Positions 29,085 through 37,860 of a DNA stretch of 64,000 nucleotides are shown here, in pieces. The translations under genes and the position numbers were made by a program. The stretch covers positions 2,852,001-2,916,000 of the forward strand of contig NZ_CP013200.1 of the NCBI RefSeq assembly GCF_001445575.1, given 5' to 3'. Positions within the stretch are counted from its first letter, which is position 1. Each line of letters begins with the position of its first letter. The notes under the pieces were generated by a model. It was not told the DNA's origin and made no database searches. It saw only the letters and a program-made list of their open reading frames with translations. Source of the stretch: Arthrobacter alpinus. GTDB taxonomy: Bacteria > Actinomycetota > Actinomycetes > Actinomycetales > Micrococcaceae.

Positions 29085-30785
29085 ATGGTGTCGCAGCTCA
29101 CAGAGGAAATTAGTCGCTCGGTTTGGTACGGCTGGGGCGACCCAGCACGTGCCAAACCCCTATCCCCCGGCGCCTTGGAGTATTTGCGCCGCACACTCAA
29201 GCTCACCACGGTTGCAGCCAACCACCCTCCCGTTGACCTAGCCGACGTCCGGGTAGGACCCGTCAACATTGGGGACCGGTTGCTGGCCGAACTCCAGGCC
29301 ATCACGGGGGCGCAGCACGTCTCAACGGATTCCACTGCACGGATCCTGCACGCCGGCGGCAAGAGTACGCCGGACCTCCTGCGGCGCCGCAGCGGCGACG
29401 CGCTCGATGCCCCCGACGCTGTAGTCTTCCCTGGCAGCAGCGAAGAAGTCGGCAAGATTCTGGCTCTTTGCGTCGAAAGGAAACTGGCCGTTGTGACGTT
29501 TGGTGGGGGCACATCCGTGGTGGGCGGGGTGGAGCCCCTGCGTGGACGGTTCGACGGCGTCATCACCCTTGACATGCGGCGCATGGACCGGCTGTTGCAC
29601 CTTGATCCGCTGTCCCGCACGGCAACCTTTGAAGCAGGTATCAGGGGGCCCGCCATCGAAGCGGCACTGGCCCCGCACGGCTTCACGCTGGGCCATTTTC
29701 CACAGAGCCACCAGGAGGCGACGCTGGGCGGCTACGTCGCAACCCGCTCCTCCGGCCAGTCCTCCACCGGCTATGGCCGCTCGGACCAGATGGTCAAAAG
29801 CGCCCACCTCGAGACGCCCCAGGGCCCCTTCACCGCCGGCTCCCCCGCGCCCGGCACGGCTGCAGGGCCGAAGCTGCTCGACGTCGTCGTCGGCAGCGAA
29901 GGCACTCTGGGCGTCATCACGAGTGCAACGCTGAAAGTATCCCCGGCACCCGCTGACAAGGTTTACGGTTCTTGGGCCTTCCCCTCCTTTGCTGCCGGGG
30001 CCGACGCCATGCGCCAGCTCAGGAACGACGGCGCCCGCGGCGACATGCCGCACGTCTGCCGGTTGAGCGACACGGATGAGACGGCGTCGAGCCTCAAACT
30101 CGGCGGATGGAAGACGGCAGCACTGTCACACTACCTCTCGGCCCGCGGCCTTAAGACGCCAGCCCTGGCACTCTTTGTCTGGGAGGGCGGCAGCCACCAG
30201 ATCCGGGCACGCAAGCGCCGCAGCGCAAGAATCCTGCGCCGGGCCGGCGGCATCCCCCTCGGGCCGCTGCCCGGTAAATCCTGGGAGCACGGACGGTTCA
30301 GCGGCCCCTATCTGCGCGATGAGTTGCTGACCCGCGGCGTCTATGTGGAAACCCTGGAGACCTCCACTACGTGGGGCCGTGTTGCTGAGACCTACCGCAG
30401 TGTCCGGCAAGCCATCCTCGACGCACTAGAGGAACGGGGCGCGGGGGCCTACGTCCAGACGCACATCTCCCATGTATATTCCGACGGGGCCTCGCTGTAT
30501 TTCACTTTTCTATCCGGGCTGGAGGAGGACGGCTTGGCGCAAAATGCCCGGGTCAAGGCGGCCGCTTCTCAGGCGATCGTCGCGGCCTGCGCCACGATCA
30601 CCCACCACCACGCCGTGGGAATGGACCACGCCCCATACCTGGGCGCAGAAATCGGCAGCCTAGGCATCAAGGTACTGGTCGGCATCAAGGACACCCTCGA
30701 TCCCGAAGGCATCATGAACCCGGGCAAGCTCATCCCCTCCACACTTCCGCAGCCCAGCACACCCAACGTCAAGGAGCAATCATGA
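29085..30785 (+). CDS. FAD-binding oxidase, alkyl-DHAP synthase-like
   Basis: A 566-residue FAD-linked oxidase of the PCMH/VAO type, closest in layout to alkyldihydroxyacetonephosphate synthase. It shows the FAD block AVVTFGGGTSVVGGVEPLRG near 137-157, HFPQSHQEATLGGYVATRSSGQSSTGYGR near 205-235, and the C-terminal HHHAVGMDHAPYLGAEIG near 520 with the His-rich active-site segment. In eukaryotes the enzyme makes the ether bond of ether lipids from acyl-DHAP; the bacterial role is unproven. ATG 29085 is used. The stop overlaps the next SDR gene by ATGA. A GlpD gene next to it suggests a link to DHAP/glycerol-3-phosphate. Confidence 0.85.
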   Translation: MVSQLTEEISRSVWYGWGDPARAKPLSPGALEYLRRTLKLTTVAANHPPVDLADVRVGPVNIGDRLLAELQAITGAQHVSTDSTARILHAGGKSTPDLLRRRSGDALDAPDAVVFPGSSEEVGKILALCVERKLAVVTFGGGTSVVGGVEPLRGRFDGVITLDMRRMDRLLHLDPLSRTATFEAGIRGPAIEAALAPHGFTLGHFPQSHQEATLGGYVATRSSGQSSTGYGRSDQMVKSAHLETPQGPFTAGSPAPGTAAGPKLLDVVVGSEGTLGVITSATLKVSPAPADKVYGSWAFPSFAAGADAMRQLRNDGARGDMPHVCRLSDTDETASSLKLGGWKTAALSHYLSARGLKTPALALFVWEGGSHQIRARKRRSARILRRAGGIPLGPLPGKSWEHGRFSGPYLRDELLTRGVYVETLETSTTWGRVAETYRSVRQAILDALEERGAGAYVQTHISHVYSDGASLYFTFLSGLEEDGLAQNARVKAAASQAIVAACATITHHHAVGMDHAPYLGAEIGSLGIKVLVGIKDTLDPEGIMNPGKLIPSTLPQPSTPNVKEQS

Positions 30786-31615
30786 ATCGCACCATCGAAT
30801 CCCTGAGCAATGCAACCGTCCTCATCACCGGAGCCGCCATGGGAATGGGCAGAATGTACGCACAGCTAGCGGTTGCCGACCATGCCGCCCACGTTGTCCT
30901 ATGGGACGTCAATGAAGAGCAGCTGGCGGCGGCGGTCACCGAACTGAGCGGCCGCGGCTCGGCGATCCACAGTTATGTAGTGGATGTCAGCAAGCTGGAG
31001 GACATCGAGGCTGCGGCGGAAAAGGTGCGCCACGAGGTTGGCACCCCCGATATTCTCATCAACAACGCCGGAATTGTGCGCGGCAAGTACTTTTGGGAGC
31101 ACGACCAGCGAAGTGACATTGCCGCTACCATGGCCATCAATACGCTGGCGCTGATGCACATCACCCGGGAATTCCTGCCGGCCATGATCGAGGGCGGCAG
31201 GACGTCCCGGATCGTGAACGTGGCCTCGGCTGCCGGACTGCTGGCCAACCCGCGCATGAGCGTTTACTCCTCCTCCAAATGGGCCGTCATTGGCTGGAGC
31301 GACTCCTTGCGGCTGGAACTGGTGCAGGCGGGCCACGACCACGTCAAGGTGACAACGTTCTGCCCCAGCTATATCAAGACCGGCATGTTTGAAGGGGCAC
31401 GCGGACCGCTGCTGACCCCGCTGATGGAACCCGCCGTGGTGACGGAGCGGGTGTGGCGGGCAATGAAGGAAGGCACACCCATACTGATGATGCCGTGGAC
31501 CGTGAAACTGAGCTCCGCCCTGCGCGGGATTCTGCCCATTGCCGCCTGGGATGTGGTGGCTGGGCGGGTGTTCGGTGTCTACAAATCCATGGAGCACTTC
31601 ACCGGGCGCAAGTAG
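30782..31615 (+). CDS. Short-chain dehydrogenase/reductase
   Basis: A 277-residue classical SDR. The cofactor motif is TGAAMGMG near residue 17, the NNAG element is at about 92, and the active site has Ser in NVASAAGLL and YSSSK near 160. The C-terminal extension (PWTVKLSSALRGILPIAAWD) is hydrophobic, suggesting membrane contact and a lipid-like substrate, such as the keto group of acyl- or alkyl-DHAP. It is translationally coupled to the alkyl-DHAP synthase-like gene. Confidence 0.88.
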   Translation: MNRTIESLSNATVLITGAAMGMGRMYAQLAVADHAAHVVLWDVNEEQLAAAVTELSGRGSAIHSYVVDVSKLEDIEAAAEKVRHEVGTPDILINNAGIVRGKYFWEHDQRSDIAATMAINTLALMHITREFLPAMIEGGRTSRIVNVASAAGLLANPRMSVYSSSKWAVIGWSDSLRLELVQAGHDHVKVTTFCPSYIKTGMFEGARGPLLTPLMEPAVVTERVWRAMKEGTPILMMPWTVKLSSALRGILPIAAWDVVAGRVFGVYKSMEHFTGRK

Positions 31616-31709
31616 AAAGCGGAGCACGGCACCCAGAGGAAATCTCTGCGCATCCTGACCCTACCCAAATCATTACGGCCAATGGTGTCCACCAGAGCTG
31701 GGTTAACGC

Positions 31710-31746
31710 AGTACTGGGGCCGCGCGTGCTGCGCTGCCCCAGTACT
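31710..31746. terminator. Inverted repeat after the SDR gene
   Basis: Perfect 11-base stem AGTACTGGGGC (31710-31720) with GCCCCAGTACT (31736-31746), 15-base loop, followed by TTGTC. It is a plausible terminator for the FAD oxidase-SDR unit. Confidence 0.6.
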
Positions 31747-32176
31747 TGTCTAGGCCGGGATTTACGGCTGTGCGGCTGCCACCTGTGGGTAGAAGTTTTC
31801 CAGCGGAGCGCTGAGTCCCGCTCTGACGTTGACGGAGGTATCGTCAGCCAACACTTCATACTGCGAGAGCCCGCCAACACTGGATGGTACTGAAGGGGTG
31901 ATAATTGTCGTTCAATTTGGTGAGTTTCTCATGTGCCGGTTGCATCCATCTATGGTTGAGACCGGTGCTGGTTCAGTTGGGCGTGGGTCGCCTCGAGTCG
32001 ACTGTCATTAAGGGTTCCATGCCCGGCACCACGAATGCCCTCATTACCCTGGCTGCATTCCCCGATGCCGTCGGCAAGCTGCGCGCCAGCGGCATCAGGA
32101 CCAACAACCACACAAGCTCAACCGGCGGGTTATTCCGGGCTTTCCGTGCCCCGAGAGACCTGGCCTGGCGGGTGAC
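31747..32176. other. Intergenic stretch without a recognisable gene
   Basis: 430 bases between the SDR terminator and the pobA stop. A plus frame at 31905-32201 contains STVIKGSMPGTTNALITLAA but has no recognisable family, no good ribosome site and runs into pobA antisense. I see no supported gene here. Confidence 0.5.
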
Positions 32177-33373
32177 TCAGCGGTGCGGCCACCCGGTATA
32201 GGCCTCGGCCAGGTACTGCTGCCCGTACCGGGAGTTCACTACACCCTCGAGCTCACCCAAGATCCGCTGACGTTCAAAGGTGCTCTGATCCTCACGACTG
32301 TGCAGCATCGTAGTCATCCAGTAAGAGAAGTTCTGCGCTTTCCAAACCCGTTCGAGCGCCGTATCACTGTAGCCGTCCACGAGCTCGCTGGAGCCTGTGC
32401 CGTAGAACGACTCGAGCGCCTCGAACAGTACCTTCACATCGGCCAAGGCCAGGTTCAGTCCCTTCGCCCCGGTGGGTGGGACGGTATGGCCGGCGTCGCC
32501 GGCAAGGAAGAGATTGCCGAAGCGCAGCGGTTCACAGACGTAGGAACGGAAAGGCAACACCATTTTTTCAAAGATCGGCCCCCGCTTGAGTGTGAAACCG
32601 TCGGGTCCGTCCACGCGCCGTTGCAGCTCGGCCCAAATCCGCTCATCACTCCAGGTACTGGCATCCTCGGCCGGGTCGCACTGGAAGTACATGCGCTGGA
32701 CGTTGCCACTGCGCTGACTGATCAGCGCAAAGCCATGCTCGGAGTGCGCGTAAATCAGCTCCGGCGCGCTCGGCGGTGCCTCCGTCAAAATGCCGAACCA
32801 CGCAAACGGGTAGGCGATGAAGTGGTCGCTACGCTCCTGCGCGGGGATGGCCCTTTTGCAGATGCCTTGGGACCCGTCAGTTCCGGCGATGAAATCGGCG
32901 TGGACCTCGAAGCGCTGCCCAGTGGCATCGGTGAACCGGATCTTGGGCACAGCCGTTTCCAGGTCCAACACCTCGCTCTCGGTGACGGAGTAGCGGACGT
33001 CTCCACCGTCGCGCGCACGGGCCGCGGCGAGGTCAAAAAAGACCTCATTTTGCGGGTACAACCACACGGACTCGCCCACTAGATCCTGGAAATCCAGCCG
33101 ATGACTGACGCCCTTGAACCGAAGATCGATCCCATCGTGGCGGTGACCGTGCGTGAGCACCCGGCCATCAATGCCCGTCTCGGTCAGCATTCTCACCGAA
33201 CCGGCTTCCAGAATCCCTGCACGGTGGGTCTTATAGATGGTCTCGTGGTCGCGCTTTTCAATCACAATGTTCTCGATGCCTGCCCTCGAGAGCAAGTGAG
33301 AGAGCATGAGACCCGCAGGTCCGCCTCCCACAATGCCAACCTGGGTCCTGACAATCTGCGGCTCAGTGCTCAT
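32177..33373 (-). CDS. pobA: 4-Hydroxybenzoate 3-monooxygenase
   Basis: A 398-residue flavoprotein hydroxylase converting 4-hydroxybenzoate, NAD(P)H and O2 to protocatechuate. The FAD motif GGGPAGLMLSHLL is near residue 16, the DG fingerprint TDGSQGICKRAIP near 160, and the second FAD motif GDAGHTVPPTGAKGLNLALAD near 285. RHDGIDLRFKG and the C-terminal NSRYGQQYLAEAYTGWP match PobA, including the active-site Tyr region near 385. It links the cre operon (product 4-hydroxybenzoate) to the lig operon (substrate protocatechuate). It has its own promoter with a palindrome at 33448. Confidence 0.96.
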   Translation of the reverse strand: MSTEPQIVRTQVGIVGGGPAGLMLSHLLSRAGIENIVIEKRDHETIYKTHRAGILEAGSVRMLTETGIDGRVLTHGHRHDGIDLRFKGVSHRLDFQDLVGESVWLYPQNEVFFDLAAARARDGGDVRYSVTESEVLDLETAVPKIRFTDATGQRFEVHADFIAGTDGSQGICKRAIPAQERSDHFIAYPFAWFGILTEAPPSAPELIYAHSEHGFALISQRSGNVQRMYFQCDPAEDASTWSDERIWAELQRRVDGPDGFTLKRGPIFEKMVLPFRSYVCEPLRFGNLFLAGDAGHTVPPTGAKGLNLALADVKVLFEALESFYGTGSSELVDGYSDTALERVWKAQNFSYWMTTMLHSREDQSTFERQRILGELEGVVNSRYGQQYLAEAYTGWPHR

Positions 33374-33447
33374 AGTGTCTCCTGACGTGAGAGGGGAATG
33401 TTCATTTCAAGCAACATTGACAGCTACAGGCACGAATCTCCTTAGCG

Positions 33448-33464
33448 TTCTCATTGAATAAGAA
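33448..33464. promoter_or_regulatory. IclR-type palindrome upstream of pobA
   Basis: TTCTCATTGAATAAGAA is a 17-base near-perfect palindrome (one mismatched pair plus the centre) 75-91 bases upstream of the pobA ATG and downstream of an IclR gene on the same strand. It is the same length as the palindrome ahead of creJ. Probable operator of pobA. Confidence 0.5.
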
Positions 33465-33560
33465 TTTACCCCTCGTGCGGTGATCACCGTAGCTCAGCCT
33501 CGGCGCCCCGAGTTTGGCATCTCGGCGCACGTCAGATTATTGACCCCCTTATTGACCGCC

Positions 33561-34307
33561 TTATTGACCCACGGCACGCGCTATCCCCCGGGCCCCGGTC
33601 ATCAAGGCGGGCAGGATGGAATGGATGTTGGTGCCATCCCGGGCAATGACGACGCCGAGGGCGGCCAGGGCAATATTGCCCCGGCCCAGCACGGGAACCG
33701 CAACACCTGTGGTGCCCTCATCCAACAGTCCATCAAAAGCTGCATACCCCTGGCTGCGCACCCGGGCTAGAACCTGTCTGAAGTCGCCGGGCCCTGCCCC
33801 GTTGGGAAGATCGGGACTGGGATGCGCCCGCAAATACGCCTCTTGAACGTGGGGGGCCGCGAAGGCCAACAACACCATGCCCGAGGATGTTTTATTCACG
33901 GGCAGCCTTCCAGCAACGCGCGCCTGGTTGACCACCGAGTCCCGACCGGAGAGCCGCTCAATGAAAAGTACATCGTCATCTTGCAGCAAACCCAGTTGGG
34001 TATGCTGGCCCACCACCGCCTGAATGTCCTTCATGAACGGCATGGCAGCCTCGCGCAGATCCAGCGCAGGCGAGCTGCGCGAGGCAAGTTCCCACAGACC
34101 CAGGCCCAACCGCAAGCCACCTGAGTCGTCCTTGCGGAGGAAGTCGTACTGGATCAGCGCGGTCACCAACCGATACGTCGAGGCCAAGGGAATCTTTGCC
34201 CGTCCCGACAGGCTACTGATGGACAGCGCCGTCGCGTCAGCATCAAAACATCCCAGAATACGCACCACCCGGTCCAGTGATGAATCGCCCGACTTCGAAT
34301 TTGCCAT
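33561..34307 (-). CDS. IclR-family regulator, probable pobA regulator
   Basis: A 248-residue regulator. The winged HTH is ALSISSLSGRAKIPLASTYRLVTAL (about 25-50), and the IclR effector domain follows with LQDDDVLFIERLSGRDSV and GTTGVAVPVLGRGNIALAALGV. The open frame extends upstream to 34649 but that part is antisense to the next gene; ATG 34307 (MANSKSGDSSLDR) gives the family N-terminus. It sits directly upstream of pobA in the same direction, so control of pobA by 4-hydroxybenzoate is the natural guess. Confidence 0.88.
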   Translation of the reverse strand: MANSKSGDSSLDRVVRILGCFDADATALSISSLSGRAKIPLASTYRLVTALIQYDFLRKDDSGGLRLGLGLWELASRSSPALDLREAAMPFMKDIQAVVGQHTQLGLLQDDDVLFIERLSGRDSVVNQARVAGRLPVNKTSSGMVLLAFAAPHVQEAYLRAHPSPDLPNGAGPGDFRQVLARVRSQGYAAFDGLLDEGTTGVAVPVLGRGNIALAALGVVIARDGTNIHSILPALMTGARGIARAVGQ

Positions 34308-34357
34308 GGGGCCATGCTCGCACGTGCCGGGCACAAAGTCGCTTCCATCCAGCCAAA

Positions 34358-34399
34358 GCCGCAGCCTCCCCTGTCGCAGGCGACAGAGGAGGCTGCGGC
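34358..34399. repeat. 42-base near-perfect palindrome between two IclR genes
   Basis: GCCGCAGCCTCC (34358-34369) pairs with 34388-34399, and CTGTCGC (34371-34377) with 34380-34386; only one C-A mismatch and a two-base centre interrupt it. It sits 51 bases upstream of one regulator start and 89 bases before the other, which start in opposite directions, so a terminator role is not obvious. Confidence 0.85.
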
Positions 34400-34488
34400 C
34401 ACTTAGTCGCCACGAGTGCGGATAGAATCGAGCCACCCGGGAGGACGACTTCCCGATGACAGCATTCCTGACGGAGACGGAGGCGGCA

Positions 34489-35274
34489 ATGGCTGGCGGC
34501 AACCGTGACCCTGGCCGCACTGTCACCTCGAAGGTGTTGGCCATCCTGGAGGTGTTTGAGAAGTCCCGCGGACCCGTGACGCTGAGCGACATTTGTGAGC
34601 AATCAGGCTTGCCGTTGAGCACCGCCCACAGGCTGGTGGGCGAACTCACAGAATGGGGACTACTCTCCCGCGGCGCAAACGGCAGGTACCAACCTGGAAT
34701 CCGCCTATGGGAGTTGGCCCAAAACGCCGGCCGTCAGCTGCGCGAAACCGCCCGGCCTTTCATCCAGGACCTGTTCTCCCTCACGGGCGAGACGGCGCAG
34801 TTGGCCGTCCGCGAGGGACATGAGGTGCTTTACATTGAGCGCATCTACGGCACCAAGCGCGTGCCGCGTGCCTCACGAGTGGGCGGGCGCCTCCCCATGC
34901 ATGCGACGGCCGTCGGCAAGGTCATTCTGGCCTTCGAAGAGGAGTGGGTACGCACGGCCTATTTGAACCGGACGCTTGAGCAAAGCACGGCCCACACCCA
35001 CGTCAACCCACGCCGACTCGCCAGCGAGCTCACAAATATCAGGGCGCAAGGCTACGCCACAACCCTGGAGGAGGCCCGCCTCGGCGCCTGTTCCATCGCC
35101 GTCCCGGTGTTTCATACCGGCAGGATCGGGGCCGGGATAGGCCTCGTTCTACCGTCGACGCAAGCATCCAGCATGACCAAGCACCTCGCTGTGCTCAAGG
35201 GGGTGTCCGCCCACATTGAGCGCGCCACGGCTCATATTCCTCTGGAGTCCCTGCTCGGCGCCCACCGCGCCTGA
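34489..35274 (+). CDS. IclR-family regulator, probable cre operon regulator
   Basis: A 261-residue regulator. The HTH is VTLSDICEQSGLPLSTAHRLVGELTEWGLLSRG, followed by the effector domain with AVREGHEVLYIERIYG, RLPMHATAVGKVILAF and ACSIAVPVFHTGRIGAGIGLVLP. ATG 34489 behind GGAGG is chosen; ATG 34456 behind GGGAGGA, 11 codons longer, is equally possible. It lies 142 bases upstream of creJ in the same direction, with a perfect palindrome between, so it most likely governs the cre operon. Confidence 0.88.
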   Translation: MAGGNRDPGRTVTSKVLAILEVFEKSRGPVTLSDICEQSGLPLSTAHRLVGELTEWGLLSRGANGRYQPGIRLWELAQNAGRQLRETARPFIQDLFSLTGETAQLAVREGHEVLYIERIYGTKRVPRASRVGGRLPMHATAVGKVILAFEEEWVRTAYLNRTLEQSTAHTHVNPRRLASELTNIRAQGYATTLEEARLGACSIAVPVFHTGRIGAGIGLVLPSTQASSMTKHLAVLKGVSAHIERATAHIPLESLLGAHRA

Positions 35275-35301
35275 TTTTCCGCAGGGCGGGCCGCGCATTG
35301 C

Positions 35302-35335
35302 TTTCCACTGAGTGGAAACTTTTCCTTTACAGGAA
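35302..35335 (+). promoter_or_regulatory. IclR-type operator in the creJ promoter region
   Basis: TTTCCACTGAGTGGAAA (35302-35318) is a perfect 17-base palindrome around a central G. A second symmetric element, TTCCT-TTAC-AGGAA (35322-35335), follows immediately. They lie about 80-110 bases before creJ and behind an IclR gene, consistent with binding of IclR dimers in tandem. Confidence 0.55.
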
Positions 35336-35415
35336 CCTGTGACCCCCGCAACACTGAGGGCATGAGTTCGGCGAGGGCGGTTGCCCGTCGCCGGGAACAA
35401 TCCCAAGGAGTCCAC

Positions 35416-36693
35416 ATGTCTTCCACCAAGGAAACCGCACCCGGTTGCCCGTTCGGGCACGGAGCCCAGGCGCCTGCCGGGCACCACGGCTACGAACCCT
35501 TTTCCATGAAGGATCCCTTCCCGGCCTATGCCGAGCTCCGTGCCGAACAGCCCGTCATGTTTGATGAGCGCATCAATTACTTCGTCGCGACTCGCTATGA
35601 CGACATCAAGGCCGTCTTCGAAGACTGGGGGACGTTCTCCAGCGAAAACGCCCAGGCACCCGTACGTGAGCGCGGCCCTGCCGCGAAGCAGATCATGACC
35701 GACGGCGGTTTCACCGCCTACTCCGGTCTCTCGGCCCGGGTGCCCCCGGAGCACACCCGGATGCGAGCCATCGTGCAGAAGGCGTTCACGCCGCGTCGCT
35801 ACAAGGCGCTGGAGCCCGACATCCGCGCCAACGTCGTAGAGCGTCTTGAGAGCATGCTAGGCCGCCCCGAACGCACCGGTGACATGGTGGCCGATCTGGC
35901 CTACGACATCCCCACCATCACCATCTTGACGTTGATCGGCGCCGACACGGCGGAGATTGATAAATACAAGCGCTGGTCAGATTCCCGTGCCGCCATGACC
36001 TGGGGCAACCTCAACGATGAGGAACAGATCCCGCACGCCCACAACCTGGTGGACTACTGGCAGGAATGCCAGCGCCTGGTGCAGGCGGCGCATGAGCACG
36101 GCGGCGACAACCTCACGGCCGACCTCGTCGCAGCCCAGGCCGGCGGTGCCGAAATCACCGACCACGAGATTGCCTCCGTGCTCTACAGCCTGCTGTTTGC
36201 CGGACATGAAACCACCACAACACTGATCTCCAACTGTGTGCGTGTGCTATTGGCGCACCCGGAGCAGTGGCAGCAGCTCGTGGCTGAACCGAAGAAGATC
36301 CCGGGGGCCATTGACGAGATCCTGCGCTATTCCGGTTCCATTGTCGGCTGGCGTCGCAAGGCGCTCAAGGACACCACGATCGGCGGTGTGACGATCCCGG
36401 CCGGCGCTGGTGTGCTGCTTCTCATGGGCTCCGCCAACCGTGACGACGCACGTTTTGAGGACGGGGAAGCTTTTGACATTTCCCGTCCCAACGCCCGCGA
36501 ACACCTCTCGTTCGGCTTCGGCATCCACTACTGCCTCGGCAACATGCTGGCGAAGCTGCAGGCGAAGATCGCACTCGAGGAGATCACCCGGCTGCTCCCC
36601 ACGCTGACCCTGACCGAGCCCGAAAGCATCACGTTCCGGGAGAACCTGTCCTTCCGTGTCCCCGAATCCGTCCCCGTCGCTTGGAAGGCCTAG
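35416..36693 (+). CDS. creJ: Cytochrome P450 of the 4-cresol (aryl phosphate) pathway, CreJ-like
   Basis: A 425-residue soluble bacterial P450. The I-helix is LLFAGHETTTTLIS near 257, the ExxR is EILR at 301-304, and the heme-binding loop is FGFGIHYCLGN with Cys373. ATG 35416 behind AAGGAG is used; upstream in-frame starts lack this. The following genes encode an aryl phosphate synthase pair, a 2Fe-2S ferredoxin and its reductase, in the order of the C. glutamicum cre cluster, where CreJ hydroxylates the methyl group of 4-methylphenyl phosphate. Assignment rests on that colinearity; the sequence alone shows only a P450. Confidence 0.85.
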   Translation: MSSTKETAPGCPFGHGAQAPAGHHGYEPFSMKDPFPAYAELRAEQPVMFDERINYFVATRYDDIKAVFEDWGTFSSENAQAPVRERGPAAKQIMTDGGFTAYSGLSARVPPEHTRMRAIVQKAFTPRRYKALEPDIRANVVERLESMLGRPERTGDMVADLAYDIPTITILTLIGADTAEIDKYKRWSDSRAAMTWGNLNDEEQIPHAHNLVDYWQECQRLVQAAHEHGGDNLTADLVAAQAGGAEITDHEIASVLYSLLFAGHETTTTLISNCVRVLLAHPEQWQQLVAEPKKIPGAIDEILRYSGSIVGWRRKALKDTTIGGVTIPAGAGVLLLMGSANRDDARFEDGEAFDISRPNAREHLSFGFGIHYCLGNMLAKLQAKIALEEITRLLPTLTLTEPESITFRENLSFRVPESVPVAWKA

Positions 36694-36697
36694 CAGC

Positions 36698-37771
36698 ATG
36701 CAAAGCAATAAGTACATTCAATTCTTCGACGGCGGGATCGAGCCGAAGCTGGAAACCCTGGGTGGCAAGGGTGCATCCCTCGTCACCATGACAAGCGCCG
36801 GCATGCCCGTCCCTCCCGGCTTCGTGGTCACGACCGCGGAATTCGACGCGTTCATGACCGCGGCAGGAATCACCGAACAGATCTGCGCCTTGCTTGAAGG
36901 CTTGGACCCGGAGGACGTCGCCGAGGTGGACCGGATCGCCGCTCAGATTCGCGCCGACATCATCTCGCGGCCCGTTCCGGCCGAGCTGCGAGACCTGACG
37001 AAGCATGCCTACGAATCACTCATGGGCCGCTTTGAGCAGCCGGTGCCCGTTGCCGTCCGCTCGTCGGCGACGGCCGAGGACCTGCCCGACGCGTCCTTCG
37101 CAGGCCAGCAGGACACGTACCTCTGGCTAAACGGATTCGAGGCCGTGGGTGAACACATCCGCCAATGCTGGGCATCGCTCTACACAGCGCGGGCCATCCT
37201 GTACCGGTTGAAAAACAACATTCCGGACGAGGGCCTGTCCATGGCTGTCGTGGTACAAAAGATGGTCAACGCGAAGGTCTCCGGCGTCGCCATGACCATG
37301 GATCCAGCCACGGGCGACCGCTCCAAAATCACCATTGACGCCTCCTACGGGGTCGGCGAAATGGTGGTCTCGGGCCTCGTGACACCTGACAACATCCAGC
37401 TGGATAAGGTCACGCTGACACTCATTCACGAAACCATCGGCGCCAAACACGCCGAGCTGATCCCGGATGCGGCATCAGCGTCCCTCACCGAACGCGAGGT
37501 CGACGCCGAGCGCCGTGCCGTGCGCAGCCTCAGCGACGATGAGCTCCTCGCCGTGGCACAGATGGCCAAGCGGGCCGAAAAGCACTACAAGTGCCCGCAG
37601 GACATCGAGTGGGCTCTAGACCGCGACCTGCCCGACGGCGAGAACCTCCTGCTGCTGCAGTCCCGCCCCGAAACCGTGCACTCGGCCAAGCCCGTCACGG
37701 CGCCAAACCCGATTATCGGCGGCGGCTTTGCGGCCGCCATGGGCTTCCGCCTCCCTACCGCCTCCGCCTAG
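36698..37771 (+). CDS. creI: Aryl phosphate synthase, ATP-binding subunit (PEP-synthase N-terminal type), CreI-like
   Basis: A 357-residue protein equal to the ATP-grasp half of PEP synthase or pyruvate phosphate dikinase. Characteristic blocks are TLGGKGASLVTMTSAGMPVPPGFVVTT near 15-40, PVAVRSSATAEDLPDASFAGQQDTYL near 115-140, VVVQKMVNAKVSGVAMTMDP near 185 and QDIEWALDRDL near 305. It lacks the swivelling phospho-His domain, which is on the next gene, as in phenylphosphate synthase and CreHI. With its partner it should transfer phosphate from ATP to the hydroxyl of 4-cresol. It starts four bases after creJ. Confidence 0.83.
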   Translation: MQSNKYIQFFDGGIEPKLETLGGKGASLVTMTSAGMPVPPGFVVTTAEFDAFMTAAGITEQICALLEGLDPEDVAEVDRIAAQIRADIISRPVPAELRDLTKHAYESLMGRFEQPVPVAVRSSATAEDLPDASFAGQQDTYLWLNGFEAVGEHIRQCWASLYTARAILYRLKNNIPDEGLSMAVVVQKMVNAKVSGVAMTMDPATGDRSKITIDASYGVGEMVVSGLVTPDNIQLDKVTLTLIHETIGAKHAELIPDAASASLTEREVDAERRAVRSLSDDELLAVAQMAKRAEKHYKCPQDIEWALDRDLPDGENLLLLQSRPETVHSAKPVTAPNPIIGGGFAAAMGFRLPTASA

Positions 37772-37775
37772 CACT

Positions 37776-37806
37776 CAGGCCTTTCGGCCCTGCCATTTTT
37801 TCTTTC
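37776..37806 (+). terminator. Short hairpin with T-run inside the cre operon
   Basis: CAGGCC-TTTC-GGCCCTG forms a 6-pair stem with one bulge, followed after four bases by a T-rich run (37796-37805). It lies in the 89-base gap between creI and creH, the largest gap in the operon, and could cause partial termination. Confidence 0.45.
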
Positions 37807-37860
37807 TCCGATTGCATCCCGACATGGCTCAGTGTTGAGCCACCACCCGAAAGGCACGTC

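Noticed and set aside
31905..32201. 98-codon plus frame before pobA
   Set aside because: No family, no ribosome site, and its end is antisense to pobA.
34308..34649. N-terminal extension of the IclR gene at 33561
   Set aside because: Covers the palindrome and the start of the divergent IclR gene; residues are unlike any IclR protein.
37591..37860. 90-codon N-terminal extension of creH
   Set aside because: It lies within creI in another frame and reads as Arg/Pro-rich shadow sequence; ATG 37861 has a ribosome site.
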